Source of the DNA: Lingula anatina
Lineage: Eukaryota; Brachiopoda; Lingulata; Lingulida; Lingulidae
Direction of reading: 5' to 3'
DNA: 64,000 nucleotides
NCBI RefSeq assembly: GCF_001039355.2
Contig: NW_019774870.1
Span: 449,324 to 513,323, forward strand
Made by a program: the position numbers and the translations under genes. A model generated the notes under the pieces. That model did no database searches. It was given only the letters and a program-made list of their open reading frames with translations, and had not been told where the DNA came from. Below, one piece after another: positions 1-13,364 of the stretch (position 1 is its first letter; each line of letters begins with the position of its first letter).

Positions 1-76
1 TTTGACATATGCTATAGATATTTCTATTGAAAATACACATCCAACTAGCAGTTTTTTTTTACGTTTTATTTTAAAG

Positions 77-2576
77 ATGATGTAAGAGACATTATGGACC
101 ACCTTTTGCTGCTGAAAGAGGAGCTGACAGCTGAAAGTGATGACAACGTCAGGGAGTCGCTTTCTGATCTCCGCATCCTTCACACCATAATGGATATTTT
201 CTTTGGTATATTAAATTTCCAACATGGCACATTCTTTAGGAAAGATTTTCATCAGCTGTTTCCTACACTCTAATTCGTACTGTTACTATTAGTCTAATTC
301 ATAAGGTTTTTCGACAACCTGGGGCTGGTAATAATTGTGATTATAGATATTGTTGAAAGAGCATATCATTATAAATAAGAGCACAGTCTGAACAATCTAC
401 AGAAATATTTTATACTATAGCCATTATCACTTATAACATTACCCACCTCGTCCATGACCACGGTTACTACATTACTTTGTTACCCAAAGGAGGTTGCGAT
501 TAAGACCCCTTTCTAAGATACATACCTCAAACTTTATCTGTCTCCATTGTAGTCATAAAGAAAAAAACCTCTTAATTATGGATAACAAGGTTATTGTTTC
601 CAGACGCGAAATATCTTTTTCTACCTTAGTTTTTATCTTGAATATACAAAAGTCAATGAAAAATCCATTTTAATAAATTTTAGTGATTCATTCATTTTAT
701 TTAACCATTGTTTCTTTTTTTATATAACACACTTATGATAGCTAATAATAAATGGGATAGAAATTGAACCCACTTCTAATTTTGTTCAATTACAATGTGA
801 CGCCCAAAATAAATATGCAATGTCTATGTTGTCTAAGCAGAAAAATATCTTGCAGCTGGGACAATAACCACATCCGACACGCTGAAGTGGATTGCTATGT
901 ATGTGGCAGATAATCCAAAAGTCCAGGCAAAGATACACAAAGAGTTAGACGGCTTAGGTAAACATTCATCTCTCGCTATTTCATCCTAATTTAGAAAGAA
1001 GTGTTATGTCTGAAGAGGCACGCATTTCTCAATTAAAAATAGTATATAAATATATAAAGGCTTGCGTATCCGCACTCAGTTATTGTGTGTGTGTGTGTGT
1101 CCTTTATTCCATTATTGTATTTTGCAAAAATAGCTACTATGTTAGTTTTTCCACGCTTAACCTGCAGGAAACGATTTTGGAGAACTCCGTCACTTCAGAA
1201 ACAAGATGAATTACTGCGAGGCTGTTCAGAGAGAGGTATTGCGCATGCGCCCAGCGGCTCCAGCAGGTTTACGTCATCAGACAATCCGTGACACCAAGCT
1301 AGGTTGGATATTAACTTTATTTACTTGCATATAAAAGTAAAATCAATATGCATGCTTTCACAAAGCCAAATACTACAACCTGATCCCACTCAGTTATTAT
1401 TATTTTTTTTGACATATCATATCTTTTAATTGCATTAGAATCCGAGCACTTTTGTTACTGTCTCTGGTATACAAATATGTAGTCAGTTTGGTTAAATGCT
1501 TGCCAATGAACCGTAGATATGTTGTTTTACCGTTTGCTTTTTCATCTAGGTGGCTACGATATTCCAAAAGGCACTCTTGTCTATGCGAACATATGGGCAA
1601 TCCACCATGATCCCAGAAATTGGGAATCGCCGGAGGTTTTCAAGCCAGAGAGGTTTTTAAACAAAGACGGTAGTTTAAAAGAGGTGGATCATAAAATATG
1701 GCTGCCGTTTTCCATAGGCAAGAGAAAATGTGTGGGAGAAGCAATTGCTAAGGCAAATCTTATGACGATCATGGTAAGAGGGAGTTTATATAATTGTATT
1801 GCATTCCCTTCTGTTATGTACACTTTTCACATAGTGTTAGATGGAAACATGAATTATATAACAATTACTTTATCAATAATGGACACATAGGGGTCATCCA
1901 TTTCTATCCTCATTTTCACAAGTCTACGAAGGGTAGAATTTTTGCAGACCCTCTCCCCCTTTATAGCGTACAAGGTGAAAAGCTAAAAATGATGACTTCT
2001 GACAGGAATTTCGGATCATCATTTATATTAATAGGCCTATTTCAAAATCGTAAAGAGGACATTTATCACTTCCCCCAGTGTATAGTTTGTATAGACATGA
2101 AAAACGTTGATAAATATGGACGACCTCTTTTACAATTATCATGGTAATTGATGACATGGAGCTGTTTTTATTATGTCATTATGTACATCTATGTATGGAA
2201 GTTATGAGAGGCTTACGTGTTAGTAGGCCTAATAATAGTCACAATTAATGGGGATGGCTTTAGCAATACATATACTGACACAGGAGTATTACACATTGGA
2301 TAATCTCGGGATTTTTAGACTTGACTGTGATATAGATTTTTACAATGACAGTACGCCTCGAATTGTAATTGTAATATTATGTTTCTATTCATGATTTTTT
2401 ATGTCCACTTGTTAGGTATATGTATTAATATTTATCAATTTCTTTTACAGGCGTTGTTTTTCCGCCGGTTCAAGGTGAGCTTCCCGCCAGGTGTCCAGCC
2501 GGACTTCGAACCAGTGATGTATGAGATAGCCTGCAGCCCGAAACCACAAAAGCTGATTGTACAGAAAAGAAAATAA
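77..2576 (+). CDS. Cytochrome P450 A, clan 2, 3' part only
   Basis: This is the C-terminal part of a microsomal-type P450 monooxygenase. Its first six exons lie left of the window. Exons seen: 77-205, 856-957, 1168-1302, 1550-1773 and 2451-2576 (stop TAA). Their lengths (129, 102, 135, 224, 126) match exons 7-11 of P450-B exactly. The I-helix reads AGTITTSDT, with Ile where an acidic residue is usual. The K-helix ExxR sits in exon 9 (EVLRMRP). The PERF motif and the haem-thiolate loop FSIGKRKCVG are in exon 10. Protein similarity is closest to P450-B and P450-E. An AATAAA-like signal occurs near 2985. The P450 identity is certain; the family within clan 2 (CYP1/CYP17/CYP2-like) and the substrate are not. 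Nothing in the visible exons suggests a pseudogene. Confidence 0.93.
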
Positions 2577-3266
2577 CGTTCAGTATAAATATAGTTTTAA
2601 AACAATCTGGTGCAAAGATTACATGCAATGTTTTAACCTATACAGTGCTTTTTAGAAACATTATGTTGATTATGATGCCACCCCCTGAACGGCATTAGAC
2701 AAAGCATTGTTTATTTTTATGATCGATTTGGACAATTGAATGAAACCTGGATGCTATTGCTCTGCAAATGCAATTTAGAACACTTGTATGTTTGGAATTT
2801 ATCTTTAACCTGAGGTCTAGGTAGCACTGCAGCACAGTGCACGATTAATGTACTGCGAAAATTACAGGCTTTAAAACATTGATAATAACAGATGGTAGTG
2901 TAACAAGGCCCAAACCACGAAGTCATCTTAGAGCAGAACTTGCTAACATTGTTAGGAAAAGAATGCCAACCTGCATTCGATTCGAAATAAAAGAAAAAAT
3001 AATGGAATGAGGTATGGTGAACCCAGTAGACCTATATGTGAGCTGTCACAACCTAAAATAAATACACGCGGAATGCTTTGCTGACTGACTATTCTGTGGA
3101 TCTATATAAATGAAAGTTGCTTTAGTGCAAATCCATAAAATATGACCTCTTCTTAACTTTTCCCAATCAGCAATTACCCTTTACTAATTGCATTCATTAT
3201 AAATTGTCCCATCCCCTTTCTCCATAATGATATATATAAAGCATTGGTATATATTTTCATACATAC

Positions 3267-4519
3267 CTAGGGATGTTATGTTACCGTGGCGATACGATGA
3301 TCACTGAAGCCTGTCCATTTAGACAAGCTTCAGTGAAGATCGAGGGCAACCTCGAGCCGCTACCCAAAAATATCTCGCTTCACTCGACATTTCTGCGTAG
3401 CGTCTCTCGGAAAACTCGGATTTAACCTCGATGTAGTCTAGAATTTCACGACTACATCTTGGTTAAATCAGTCGAGGTCTCTTAAATGCTGGAAGTCAAA
3501 GACAGATTGATCATTAGACCTTCTTGGCATCAAGAGAATAGTGACGTTGCTTGCGTTATATACCTACCAGCAGACAAATTTTTAATCTCTCACACTCTTA
3601 AAAAACTAGCATAAACATTTCACGTTTAACAATTATTAATAATTTTATTACACTAAGTCATATCATATGGGTATGATTTGAAAACGGGAATTAGTTTACA
3701 TTTAAGCCACACGTGCGTACAAATTATTTGTAAATCTATAACTTTTTAAACAAGGATTGTGTTATTTACCTTTTGTTTTTAAGCTGTTCATTCTTCCTCT
3801 TTATCAGATATATCAGTAAAAATCAAATATTTTCTCCCTTTGAACTTGTAACTACATGTAGCATGCTCCATACTCTGACACATGTATATTCCGAAACCGC
3901 CTCGTAGTAAAAATGTCACCAAAACGTAGAATTATTACTCCTGTGGCCTTGAAATAAACATCCGTTTGATTTTGACTATATTCCGTAACCGCCTCGTCGT
4001 CAGAAATAATGAAAACTAGAATTATTACTCCCGTGAACTTAAAATAAACATCCGTTTGGTGGTGACTATATTCCGTAACCGCCTCGTCGTCAGGAATAAC
4101 AATGAAAACTAGAATTATTACTCCCATGAACTTGTAATAAACATCCGTTTGCTTTTGACTATATTCCGAAACTGCCTCGTTGTCAGAAATATCACCAAAA
4201 AGTACATTTCTTTCTCTTTTGCACTTGTGAAAAATTAGTTTTACTATATTCCGGTCCGACGCTCCTTGTTTATCAGAAATGTCACTTAAAAGTAGAGATT
4301 TTGCCTTGGGATCTTTTTTCTGCAGCAGGTCCAGCTGGGTGTGGCTCAGCTGAGACGCGCATGGTCAGTGTCGACGATTGATTAAATACTTTTCACGCCA
4401 GTTGAACGTCCATGACAAGTATTTAGCAAAAATTGACCAAATTGGTCAGACATTACGTTAGAATTTGGCGGGAGGTGACCAGCGCACGTGGACGAGTTTA
4501 TTTCCTATAACATCCCTAG
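3267..4519. mobile_element. Non-autonomous DNA transposon-like unit with short TIRs
   Basis: Bounded by CTAGGGATGTTAT at 3267-3279 and its exact inverse complement at 4507-4519. No coding capacity. The 5' part has a small inverted repeat around 3290-3335, and the centre carries three to four tandem repeats. No clear target duplication is visible, so the superfamily is not assigned. Confidence 0.55.
3895..4250. repeat. Tandem repeat of about 110 bases, 3-4 copies
   Basis: Each unit contains AAATAAACATCCGTTTG, then GACTATATTCCG, then CGCCTCGT and AGAATTATTACTCC. Units begin near 3950, 4045 and 4135 and lose similarity toward both ends. It lies inside the transposon-like unit 3267-4519. Confidence 0.8.
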
Positions 4520-4590
4520 AGCGTGATATAGGGTCACTTTATTCGGTTTTAGGGGTGTTTTAGGATGAAATGACTGTATTTTGTCTCGGT

Positions 4591-4700
4591 ATGTATGTTA
4601 AATAATACACTGTCACCCTCTCGCGATATATGCCATGAACACCTCTCGCTGACGCTCGAGGTGTTATGGCATATATCGCTCGGGTGACAGTGTATTATCT
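4591..4700. repeat. Long hairpin (foldback) sequence
   Basis: The left arm (about 4591-4635) starts AATAATACACTGTCACCC. The right arm (about 4658-4700) is its inverse complement with few mismatches, GGGTGACAGTGTATTAT. The loop is about 20 bases. This is typical of a small foldback MITE. Confidence 0.8.
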
Positions 4701-4711
4701 CACACTTACCA

Positions 4712-5045
4712 TATTGATATAGTAAGCACTTTCTCTCCCCTACCCCCGACTTCAAATAGGGCGTATTTTGACTACAACGTTCACATTCAATTACATAATT
4801 TTCGGAAATAAGACAACCATTCACCAAATACCAAAACATTTATTCAAACAATATCTAAAAAAACTTTTTGATTCTAATGTATGAAAAATTCATATATAAT
4901 GTGACCTCTGACCCATTGTCAATGCATCTATGAATTAAGAAATTAAATGTCCTTTTCTTTGCCTCCATAATGATATATAAATCATTGATATATCTTTTAC
5001 CATTATGATAAAGTAAGCATTTTCTTCCCCTTACCCCCATATGAG
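4712..5045. repeat. Diverged direct repeat pair
   Basis: Two segments (about 4712-4760 and 4995-5045) share GATA(A)AGTAAGCA, TTTCT and CCCCTACCCCC-like blocks. A CTCCATAATGATATATA block before the second also occurs at 3221-3238. Probably remnants of one repeat family. Confidence 0.5.
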
Positions 5046-5836
5046 AAAAAAAAGCACCTGCCGCTGGCGGGGCGGGGTTATATAAAGTGTGATAGCACAT
5101 AAAAAGCTACTGGACTGAGAATACTATCACACAAACTTGATCACAAACAGTAGTCGAGGGTATGTGCCCTCTGGATCTAAAGCGGAAGTTTCTTTTCTTG
5201 AAATCGTTATTGCAAGTGTTTATTTATTTGCCTTGTATTTTGGTCACGGATTTTTGTTCAAACATGTTCATAGAAAAAAACATCTAGAGCTTTGATTGAA
5301 AATGAAAACTTATTTTATTTTCGTTGGGATGTCGTTAATGAAAAGGTCTCTTGTGACGTATGAGCAGTCGTATAAAAACGTGTCGTATAACCAATATCGT
5401 TACATAAAAATGCTTAGTACAAGCAACATTTCATATTAAAAACACCTACATAACTACCTCAGAATATCACAAGAAATATTTTCCCGTAGTTTCTTTTAGA
5501 AAGATGCTTAAATATAAAAACGTTTGGCTATGAATGAACTAACCATGTTTTCAATTACATATGTATGATGCATGACAAAATGTAGGTAAAACACGCATTT
5601 TCATGACTAAATTAAAAGTATGTTTATAAACGATTAACTTATTTACCGGAATTTAAGTTTGCCATAGAACTGCAGCTTTATATTTGGCACATAAGATGAT
5701 AGACATGCAATGTGTCCCCTTAAACATAATTGTACGCTTTTATACCAAACAACAAACACTTTACGGCTAAAGTTCGGCGCACACGGTGAGTTGTTAGCTG
5801 ATATCCCACTTTGCAAGATTTGATTTGTTACTGTTT

Positions 5837-5889
5837 AAATAAATAAATAAAGAAAGAAAGAAAGAAATAAAGAAAGAAAGAAAGAAATA
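5837..5889. repeat. AAAT/AAAG microsatellite
   Basis: An imperfect tetranucleotide run beginning AAATAAATAAATAAAG and continuing with AAAG units. Confidence 0.9.
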
Positions 5890-6570
5890 CATAAAATAGA
5901 CGTAGATTAAACAAAAAATTATGATATCACATGTAAAAACCAGGTAAAGGTAATTGAAAACAAATCATGCCTTGATTGCTGGAAGCTGAGCTTGTAACTG
6001 ATCGTGTAAGTCGGACCAAGCCAGTGCGTGCAAACTCTGCCAAGAAGAAGGTCGGGGGTATGTCATAGGAACATGTGAACGTGACGTGATGCAACTTATC
6101 TAAATAACCCGAGGACAAGACCCCAGGCTGTAGCTCAGCCCCAGATGATGCTGGAGCGCAGTTGGCAAGCGAACTGGAAACAGGTGGCTTAGGGAAGTGC
6201 ACTTGAAGGCAACGTTGGCATTACGGGGTAAATATAAAGCGAGATTTGTATAAAGAAATTGGACAGTTTAGAAATAAAATTCGTGCATTCAAGGATAGCA
6301 CTAAATTCTGAAGACATGTTTTCCAAGAGTTCGATTTCAAGAAAAGAGTGTTAAAAAGACTACATGTGCAGAATTACAAAGTCATTTAATGCCTCGTAAC
6401 ATAAAAGTTAAAAATGATAACAAACTCTTTTACAACGCCATGACAACAGATAATGGTATTTAATATTTAATGAATCATCTAACCTAAACAATGAGTGCAT
6501 GAAGTAGCATCGCCTTCCGTTATATTTAAGCAACACAGTATTTAAGTGGCATTCAAATATTTTAGGAAAG

Positions 6571-9500
6571 ATGTACGTGTTGACTTTGTTGAGTTTACTT
6601 ACTGTGAAGACAGTCTTGGTCGGGAGCGCGGTATTCCTGTTGGTGATGTCATTACTACAGAGGAAGAAGTACAAACTGCCGCCAGGACCTCCACAGCTGC
6701 CGATATTGGGGCACTACTTCGGTGAGATATCTTTGAAAACCAGAGCAAATACACAAGTAATGAAATCAGACTCAATGCCATTATTTTGATCAGATAAGGT
6801 TAAAAATATCAATCAGATGGGTCCTTACGTTGGTCTTAAGAATTATGTATTTAGGGAATGAGAGTTTAGGCTATCAAAATGACCCTTGTGTTCATCCAGC
6901 AATAGCACGAAGGGGAGCAGGGTGCAAGCGGGGTGCACGGCGGGCACTCACCCTACCCTCAGCTTCACTGTGTCATTTTTGTCTATAGTTGAATGTCTAA
7001 ATATTATTTACAGCATTCAGAAACGAACCTCGAAGGTACGCTGTCTTCAACAAGCTCGGGGAGTCCTTTGATGACATTTTTACTGTTAATTTAGGTACTT
7101 TTCTTTGCATCTGTCTTTTTATATCTAAACAATACTTTTGGGTTCAAGCAAACCGTACTTGAACAAAACTTTTTGACATTTACATTTGATTCAGATATTG
7201 AAATGGTATGGTTATTGAGTTTTCATGTTCTGATTAAATTGTGATATAGTCGTATAACACTTTGTGTGTTTTGATTTTTTCAGAAGCCTAAAATTTATAT
7301 CAACTATGCATCATTCAGTTAAATATTAATTATGTTCGTTTACAGGGTTTGGACGCTTGTTCGTTGTTCTAAAATCTGCGGAGAGTGTTCATGAGGCCAT
7401 GGTTGAGAAGAAAGAGATATTTGCGGGGAGAGATGACGAGAGCTGGAAGTGTGATTATTATTTTTTAAGTTTTATTTACATTTTTTCCTGTAATCAAAAC
7501 AGCGTATCATGTAGTATATCATTTAGTTTTGTTCAATATTTACATTGTACCCACATTTTAATGATCACATGCTGATGCAAATGTTACGAAATTAATAAAA
7601 AATAAAATTATAGATTATAAACTATTAGAAAATTCTAGAGCATGTAAGCACTGATCTACCCTAAATGCTTTTAACATCTCCTAATATTCCAATATAAAGG
7701 ATTATTCTGGTACATATTTAATTATGGAGGAACTAATACAATGGAAAGAGCTTTCAATCCAAAATCTAAAATCGAACAGCATGGAATATATAAGTGAATG
7801 GTGTGTTATATCATTTGACCTATTTTCTCTCAGTTGAGCTTGCCACTGAAGGATTCAGAGATATAGCATTTGCCGACTATGGTCCAGTGTGGAGACTACA
7901 GAGACAGATGGCTTTGAAGGCTTTCAGGTATACGTTAAGCTAATTAGCGGCCACGTGTATTGTGAAGCTGGATATAGCTACAGAAACACATCTTTAACTA
8001 CTAGTATTCAACAAGTAGAATTCAGATATAATGTTCTGTGAGTATGGTCCCGTGTGATATCTTTAAAGGCTTTCAGGACGTCAATCAAATTGCTGGTTAC
8101 CCTTTTTGTTTCATTGATAATATTGAATATAAATCCGTTATAAGGAGTCTACACTTTGTGTGTTTAATGAATATTCATCTTAATGCCTACATACACAGCA
8201 TACACTTTATTAATTTGCACATCTACCTATTTTCATTTGTAAATTAAAACCCTATTTAAGTCACAGAAGATCGCTCATTATTTTTCGTCGTTTAGGACCT
8301 ACTTAGCAAGTGATAAATTGGAAGCATTCACGAGATCTGCTTTTGATGAAGTTGCCAGCTTGATTGAAAAGGAGACCGAGCCCTTTGACATGGATGTCCA
8401 CATTCGGTTACTTATGTTCAGTATCATGAGCAGAATGGCGTTTGGGAAAGGGTAGGTTATTGTCTGGATCACATGCTTTCCTAATACATAAAAGATAGTT
8501 TACCTTGATTTATAGTTTTAACTGTTTCTCCTATGAAAACCATCATCCCATTGCCTGATGAGCATCCACGTTCATTTAAATATTTGTGTACCAGTACATT
8601 TTAACATGAATAACTTTTATGTAGAATAAACAAAATGAATTCCCTTACGAAAAAGTCCTATAAGATCCTATAGGATCCTATAGGAAATTGAGCCAATTTC
8701 CTGTAGGATCCTATAGAATCTTATAGGATCCTACAGGACTTTTTCGTTAGGGTTAACACATGGCACCAGATAACGTTTTTGTAAACTAAAGCATGATATA
8801 TATTGCAGCTTCAAACTCAACGATCCAGATTTCGTCTTCGTGAAGGACAAATTGGCGGAAATCAACAGAAAACTATTCTCAGGCCCCATTGCCTCTGACG
8901 TCATCCCCTTCTTGAAACATTTGCCTATCCCATCATCTCTCTTGGCGAAACGACTGATGAAGGAACTGATCGACTTCCACAAAGTCCAACTGGAACTCCA
9001 CGAAACTTCTTTAAATAAGGGTTCGTATCCTTCTCAGTAATTATAAAAAATGCATAATATTTTGTAGTGTGGATTGATTGCTTTTGTATTGAACATTTTT
9101 TATGGTATCAGGAAAGAGATTATCCCCGGTGAATCGTTTTACTATCTTGATACATACTTATGTAATGTTAAAGTTATACCTTATAGAGTTTTGTACTCAA
9201 CACCTTTTTATTGAGAATATATATTCGATCAGCAGTTGTAATTAAATTATGGCATCCTTTCATTATGAAGGTAACATGAGGGACATCACAGACCACCTTT
9301 TGCTGTTGAAGGAAGAATTAACAGATGAAAGTGATGATAATGTTAGGGAGTCGCTTTCTGACACTAGAATCCTCCAAACCATGATGGATATATTTCTTGG
9401 TATGCTGAATATAAAATGTAACGAAGAATTAGTTATAATATAACAGAACCAGGATGTTTTACAGCTCTACCTGCTTTATCTGTGGTTAATTCACCATTGT

Positions 9501-11303
9501 CGCGTAATTTTATGATCTATTTTGTTGTATCCAAAGTTGTTGGTCGCTTTCACGGTGAACCTGAGACACGAACATCAATTTCAGTGACTTCCAGCTAATT
9601 TTGCTTTCTTTATTTTGTGCTATATATAAACGTGTCATGTTAGTCGGTTATGGAATAGAAATAGTCTGTTGGATTTACATAACTCATATGTAATGATTTT
9701 TCATGTAATGTGATGCTGAGTATAAAACCCATATTATAAGTATTAAGATGTCCTTTAGAAGCTGAAACGTATATCTTGTACATGTAGCTGGAACCCAGAC
9801 CACATCCGACACGTTGAAGTGGATAATAATGTACGTGGCAGATAATCCGGAAGTTCAGGCAAAGATACACAAGGAGTTGGACGGCTTGGGTAAACATTAC
9901 TATGCATGTGGTTATTAAAGTCTGTATTTATAGGTTTTTGACCGCTGAGACGTCATATCTATTCCACCTTGATCCATGACATTTCTCGGATCAAAGTCAA
10001 AGTTACATATATTATTTTATTGTAACGCATTGCGTTGTTGTCACAGTTTTGGTAAATCGTGTGCCTGAACTATATATATTGTGTGAATGTCCTTTTAAAG
10101 ATTATCACATATTGTAAAACATTCTAAATGTCCGTTTTCCCACTCTTGACACATAGGAAACGACTTTGACGAACTCCGTCACTGCAAGAATAAGATGAAT
10201 TACTGTGAAGCTGTTCAGAGAGAGGTACTGCGCATGCGTCCTGCAGCCCCAGCGGGTTTACGTCATAGAACGCTTCGTGACACCAAATTAGGTTAGGTAT
10301 CACCGTACTTCATTTGCTCGCCTATAAAATACAGTTACTGATTTAACAGCTCATCTATCGTGATCATGGATATCAAATATTCGTCATCCAGCCTAGAAAG
10401 CAAGGGGTACAAGGTGATAAGAAGTTTAAAGACCAAAGACTGTTTCAAATATCACTGCTGTTTTTGCTATTCCTCTTTATCTTGTTTAACATCTTTTTAA
10501 TGAATTGTCACGTCTTTTTTAATGCACATCGGCTCGTACACTTTCTTCACTGCCCTTGCTTTTACACAGCTGTATAATAACATGAAGACTTATTTAAGCC
10601 ATTGCGGTTTGAATACTTGGCAATGCATCATGTACACCCTTTATATCCATCTACGTGTAGGTGGCTACGATATCCCAAAAGGCACTATTATTTATGCGAA
10701 CATATGGGCAATCCACCATGACCCGAAAAACTGGGAATCGCCGGAAGTTTTCAAGCCAGAGAGGTTTTTAAACAAAGATGGTAGCTTGAAAGAACTGGAC
10801 AAAAAGACATGGCTGCCGTTCAGCAGTGGCAAGAGGAAATGTGTGGGAGAAGCACTTGCCAGGGCAAATATCACCATGACCATGGTAGGTGGAGCTAGAG
10901 AAAATTATATTCTATACAATACCTACTGGGCACGTTTACAACGCATTACCGGTATATGTATTTCGTGGAATAAGGGTTTTCTTTATATACATAAAATAGC
11001 ACAAAAACTACATCATTTTAATTTGAAGTGGCTTTCGGACTTTTGGAATGAATCTTCCCATAAGGGTTTTATTCCTTTTTTTCTGCAATAGTTCTTCATA
11101 TTACATCTTATTTACATATATAAATATTGTATGTTCACTATCCACGTATCAATATTTTTTATTAATTTCATTTACAGGCATTGTTTTTCCGACGGTTTAA
11201 GGTGAGCTTTCCGTCAGGTGCCCAACCGGACTTCGAGCCTATGATGCTTGAAATAAATGGCAGCCCCAAGCCTCAGAAGATAGTTGTTCAGAAAAGAAAA
11301 TGA
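6571..11303 (+). CDS. Cytochrome P450 B, clan 2, complete
   Basis: A complete P450 monooxygenase of 504 residues in 11 exons: 6571-6721, 7014-7094, 7346-7450, 7834-7927, 8296-8451, 8809-9020, 9271-9399, 9788-9889, 10157-10291, 10661-10884, 11178-11303 (TGA). It starts with a hydrophobic N-terminal anchor (about residues 4-28), then basic residues and the hinge PPGPPQLPILG, as in ER-bound P450s. The I-helix reads AGTQTTSDT (about 310), with Gln where Asp/Glu is usual. ExxR lies at about 366-369, PERF at about 421, and the haem ligand Cys at about 449 in FSSGKRKCVGEA. The exon 4 motif DYGPVWRLQRQ is typical of the CYP1/CYP17-like part of clan 2. ATG 6571 was chosen because it gives the same start as the paralogues; a TTTTAG lies nine bases upstream and could be an acceptor for a 5' UTR intron. 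Substrate unknown. Confidence 0.95.
8642..8752. repeat. Hairpin with 10-base internal repeats in P450-B intron 5
   Basis: The left arm 8642-8690 and right arm 8694-8752 are near-perfect inverse complements separated by three bases. Both arms consist of tandem ATCCTATAGG-like units, with CGAAAAAGTCCT at the outer ends. The right arm has one extra ten-base unit. The transcript of this intron would form a long stem. Confidence 0.88.
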
Positions 11304-12299
11304 CGTTCCACAGAAGAACATTTTACATTACTTGTTATAAAACAAACCTTCGGGAATGACGGCATTCTCTATTTTAATCAATACGTTATCATGTAGAGGG
11401 TCAATTGTATCGTTTCTTAAAATGACCAAAGTGTTACTCATTTATGGGGGGCTTTTCTCGAAAAACATACATCAATCAAAAGACAGCAGGTTAAGCTTAT
11501 TCTTGAAATGAAAAAAAAAAGGTGAATTCACAGTGCAGATAGAAAAATGTGCCCTTTTGTAAAATAACCCAATGGGCTACGTACATGTTATCCACCGGTT
11601 GCTGCATTCACTTATTGCTTGTTATGATATTTGATAAAACTTCAAAGTCGATAATTAATCGGCCAATTTTTCTTGAACTTAAACATATTTTTCTCCCTTA
11701 TGTATAATCTCGCCATAAGCCTGTATAAAAATTTTACAAAAGGGCGTTTCATGTAGCTACCAGTAGCTCTTTATATCATAAAAGAAAGATCAAGTAGACA
11801 CATGTTGTAACATGAAACGATTCTCACTGTGTCACACAACAACAGCGTGTACGGATATACAGGGGCGGGTCTAGAGCTATTTTCTGACAGTCTTCCAAAT
11901 TATCTTAATTGATCCATCCTCCATTTTTGACCCTATATTATAGCTGATCACACAGTTCACAGTCAATGTGTCAAAAGTCTTGCTTTCACCGGTCTGCTTG
12001 TCTTTCTGGTCGAGCAGACAGCGGGTTGCCTGTCAATAATATAATCATAATGCAGTGGAGTGCCAACTAGACAGTGTTACTCACTATAAATGCACTTCAA
12101 ATCAAAGATGGACATCTAAAAGGGATTTTGATAAACGATACAAGTAACACCTGTACAAGAGTATATTTTTATGAAACCTCTTCAATTTACTATCACTACA
12201 TGCACAGTATCAACCTGATGCAGGGAAGGTATAGAATGCTACCACAGTCAATAGTGTCAGCGGAGTATCTAATATAAAACCCTTTATTTACAAATAACA

Positions 12300-12300
<1 letters not shown>

Positions 12301-12345
<45 letters not shown>
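12301..12345. repeat. TAA microsatellite
   Basis: About fifteen pure TAA units. Confidence 0.95.
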
Positions 12346-12740
12346 GTTTATTGAGTACTAAATGATATTAATACATTTGCTTGCTCTCTAGACAACATTT
12401 TTACACAATAGCCTATATAAGGTAATACATTCATATATGTTTACACATGTAGTATACTATAAAATAAATTAAGCTATTCACAGGATTATCAACAACTACG
12501 GAAAAACTACGAAAAAAATCTTTTTCAAAAAACTTTACTTCAGAAGGGCACATGGACCGTTTTACTGTATACATAAAGTCAAGGTGTCATGCCTATTTGT
12601 TGAGGAAAACGGGGTTCATATCAATAATAAAATCTACCGGTGGAGTGCCAACTTAAGCGACCCTGATGCTCACTTCGGACATCAAATAATAGATGAATAC
12701 CTACACCGGCATTATGATTTAAGATGCAGGTAACACCTGT

Positions 12741-12748
<8 letters not shown>

Positions 12749-12772
<24 letters not shown>
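12749..12772. repeat. Poly-A tract
   Basis: A run of 24 A within a diverged duplicated block; its counterpart near 12160 has no such run. Confidence 0.9.
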
Positions 12773-13364
12773 GCAGCTTTTAATGTAAAGAAAGATACAA
12801 GTAGGGCACGTTTAAGCACATGATTCTCACGTTACACAACGATAGCGAGTTCATGTAAGGAGAGAACTGATTACACTGTACAATGTACATGGTTTAGGTA
12901 CATTGTATCATAACCGTTGCTTTCATCGTTCTGTATAATAAAGATAAAAGCAACACATTACGGGAAGAGAACATCGCTGCATGATTTCGATAAGCATGGA
13001 GGCCACATACTGTGTACATACACAACTCTACAGGTAGCCTACATGACAAAGCTGGCAAGCATTGGGTTTGACAGATTTGAAGGATACGTTATGAAGGACT
13101 CAATTTCCCATCAATGTTTGACAATAAGCCGCAAGACTGACCCTCCTATAGCTTCCACGCAGGGGGAATATTGATGTTTGTTAATTTATCCGTCTTTGCT
13201 TGCAACCCATTGTGTCTTGTATTTGCCTTAGACCTTATTCACGGCTGAGCCAAGGCCAAACGAAAGCGAGGCTTAGAACACAAACAAACGGCCGCATATC
13301 ACCGCTGTGTACTACATGTGTGTTGAACGGATGACCAAGAAATAATTTTAGCATCTGGGCAGGC

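Larger units (their letters stand above)
2577..6570. other. Intergenic region between P450-A and P450-B
   Basis: About 4 kb without a supported gene. It holds a transposon-like unit at 3267-4519 with internal tandem repeats, a hairpin at 4591-4700, a diverged short repeat pair at 4712-4760 and 4995-5045, and an AAAT/AAAG microsatellite at 5837-5889. I see nothing recognisable at 2700-3260, 5100-5830 and 5900-6540 except that the last part should contain the 5' UTR and promoter of P450-B. Confidence 0.7.
11750..12945. repeat. Diverged, rearranged local duplication
   Basis: Three blocks occur twice. About 11765-11850 resembles 12775-12860 (AAAGAAAGAT.CAAGTAG, ACGATTCTCAC, CACAAC). About 11965-12000 resembles 12905-12935 (TTGCTTTCA.CG.TCTG). 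About 12035-12165 resembles 12615-12745 (GTGGAGTGCCAACT, GTAACACCTGTACAA). Order differs between the copies. Confidence 0.55.

Noticed and set aside
3852-4127. ORF with an internal protein repeat
   Set aside because: The repetition comes from the tandem DNA repeat in the 3267-4519 element; there is no codon bias, signal or homologue I recognise.
3895-4250. CRISPR-like array
   Set aside because: The units are contiguous diverged tandem repeats of about 110 bases without unique spacers, in a eukaryotic genome.
5927-6202. 91-residue minus ORF upstream of P450-B
   Set aside because: No family resemblance, and it falls in the expected 5' flank. I cannot exclude a short unknown gene but see no support.
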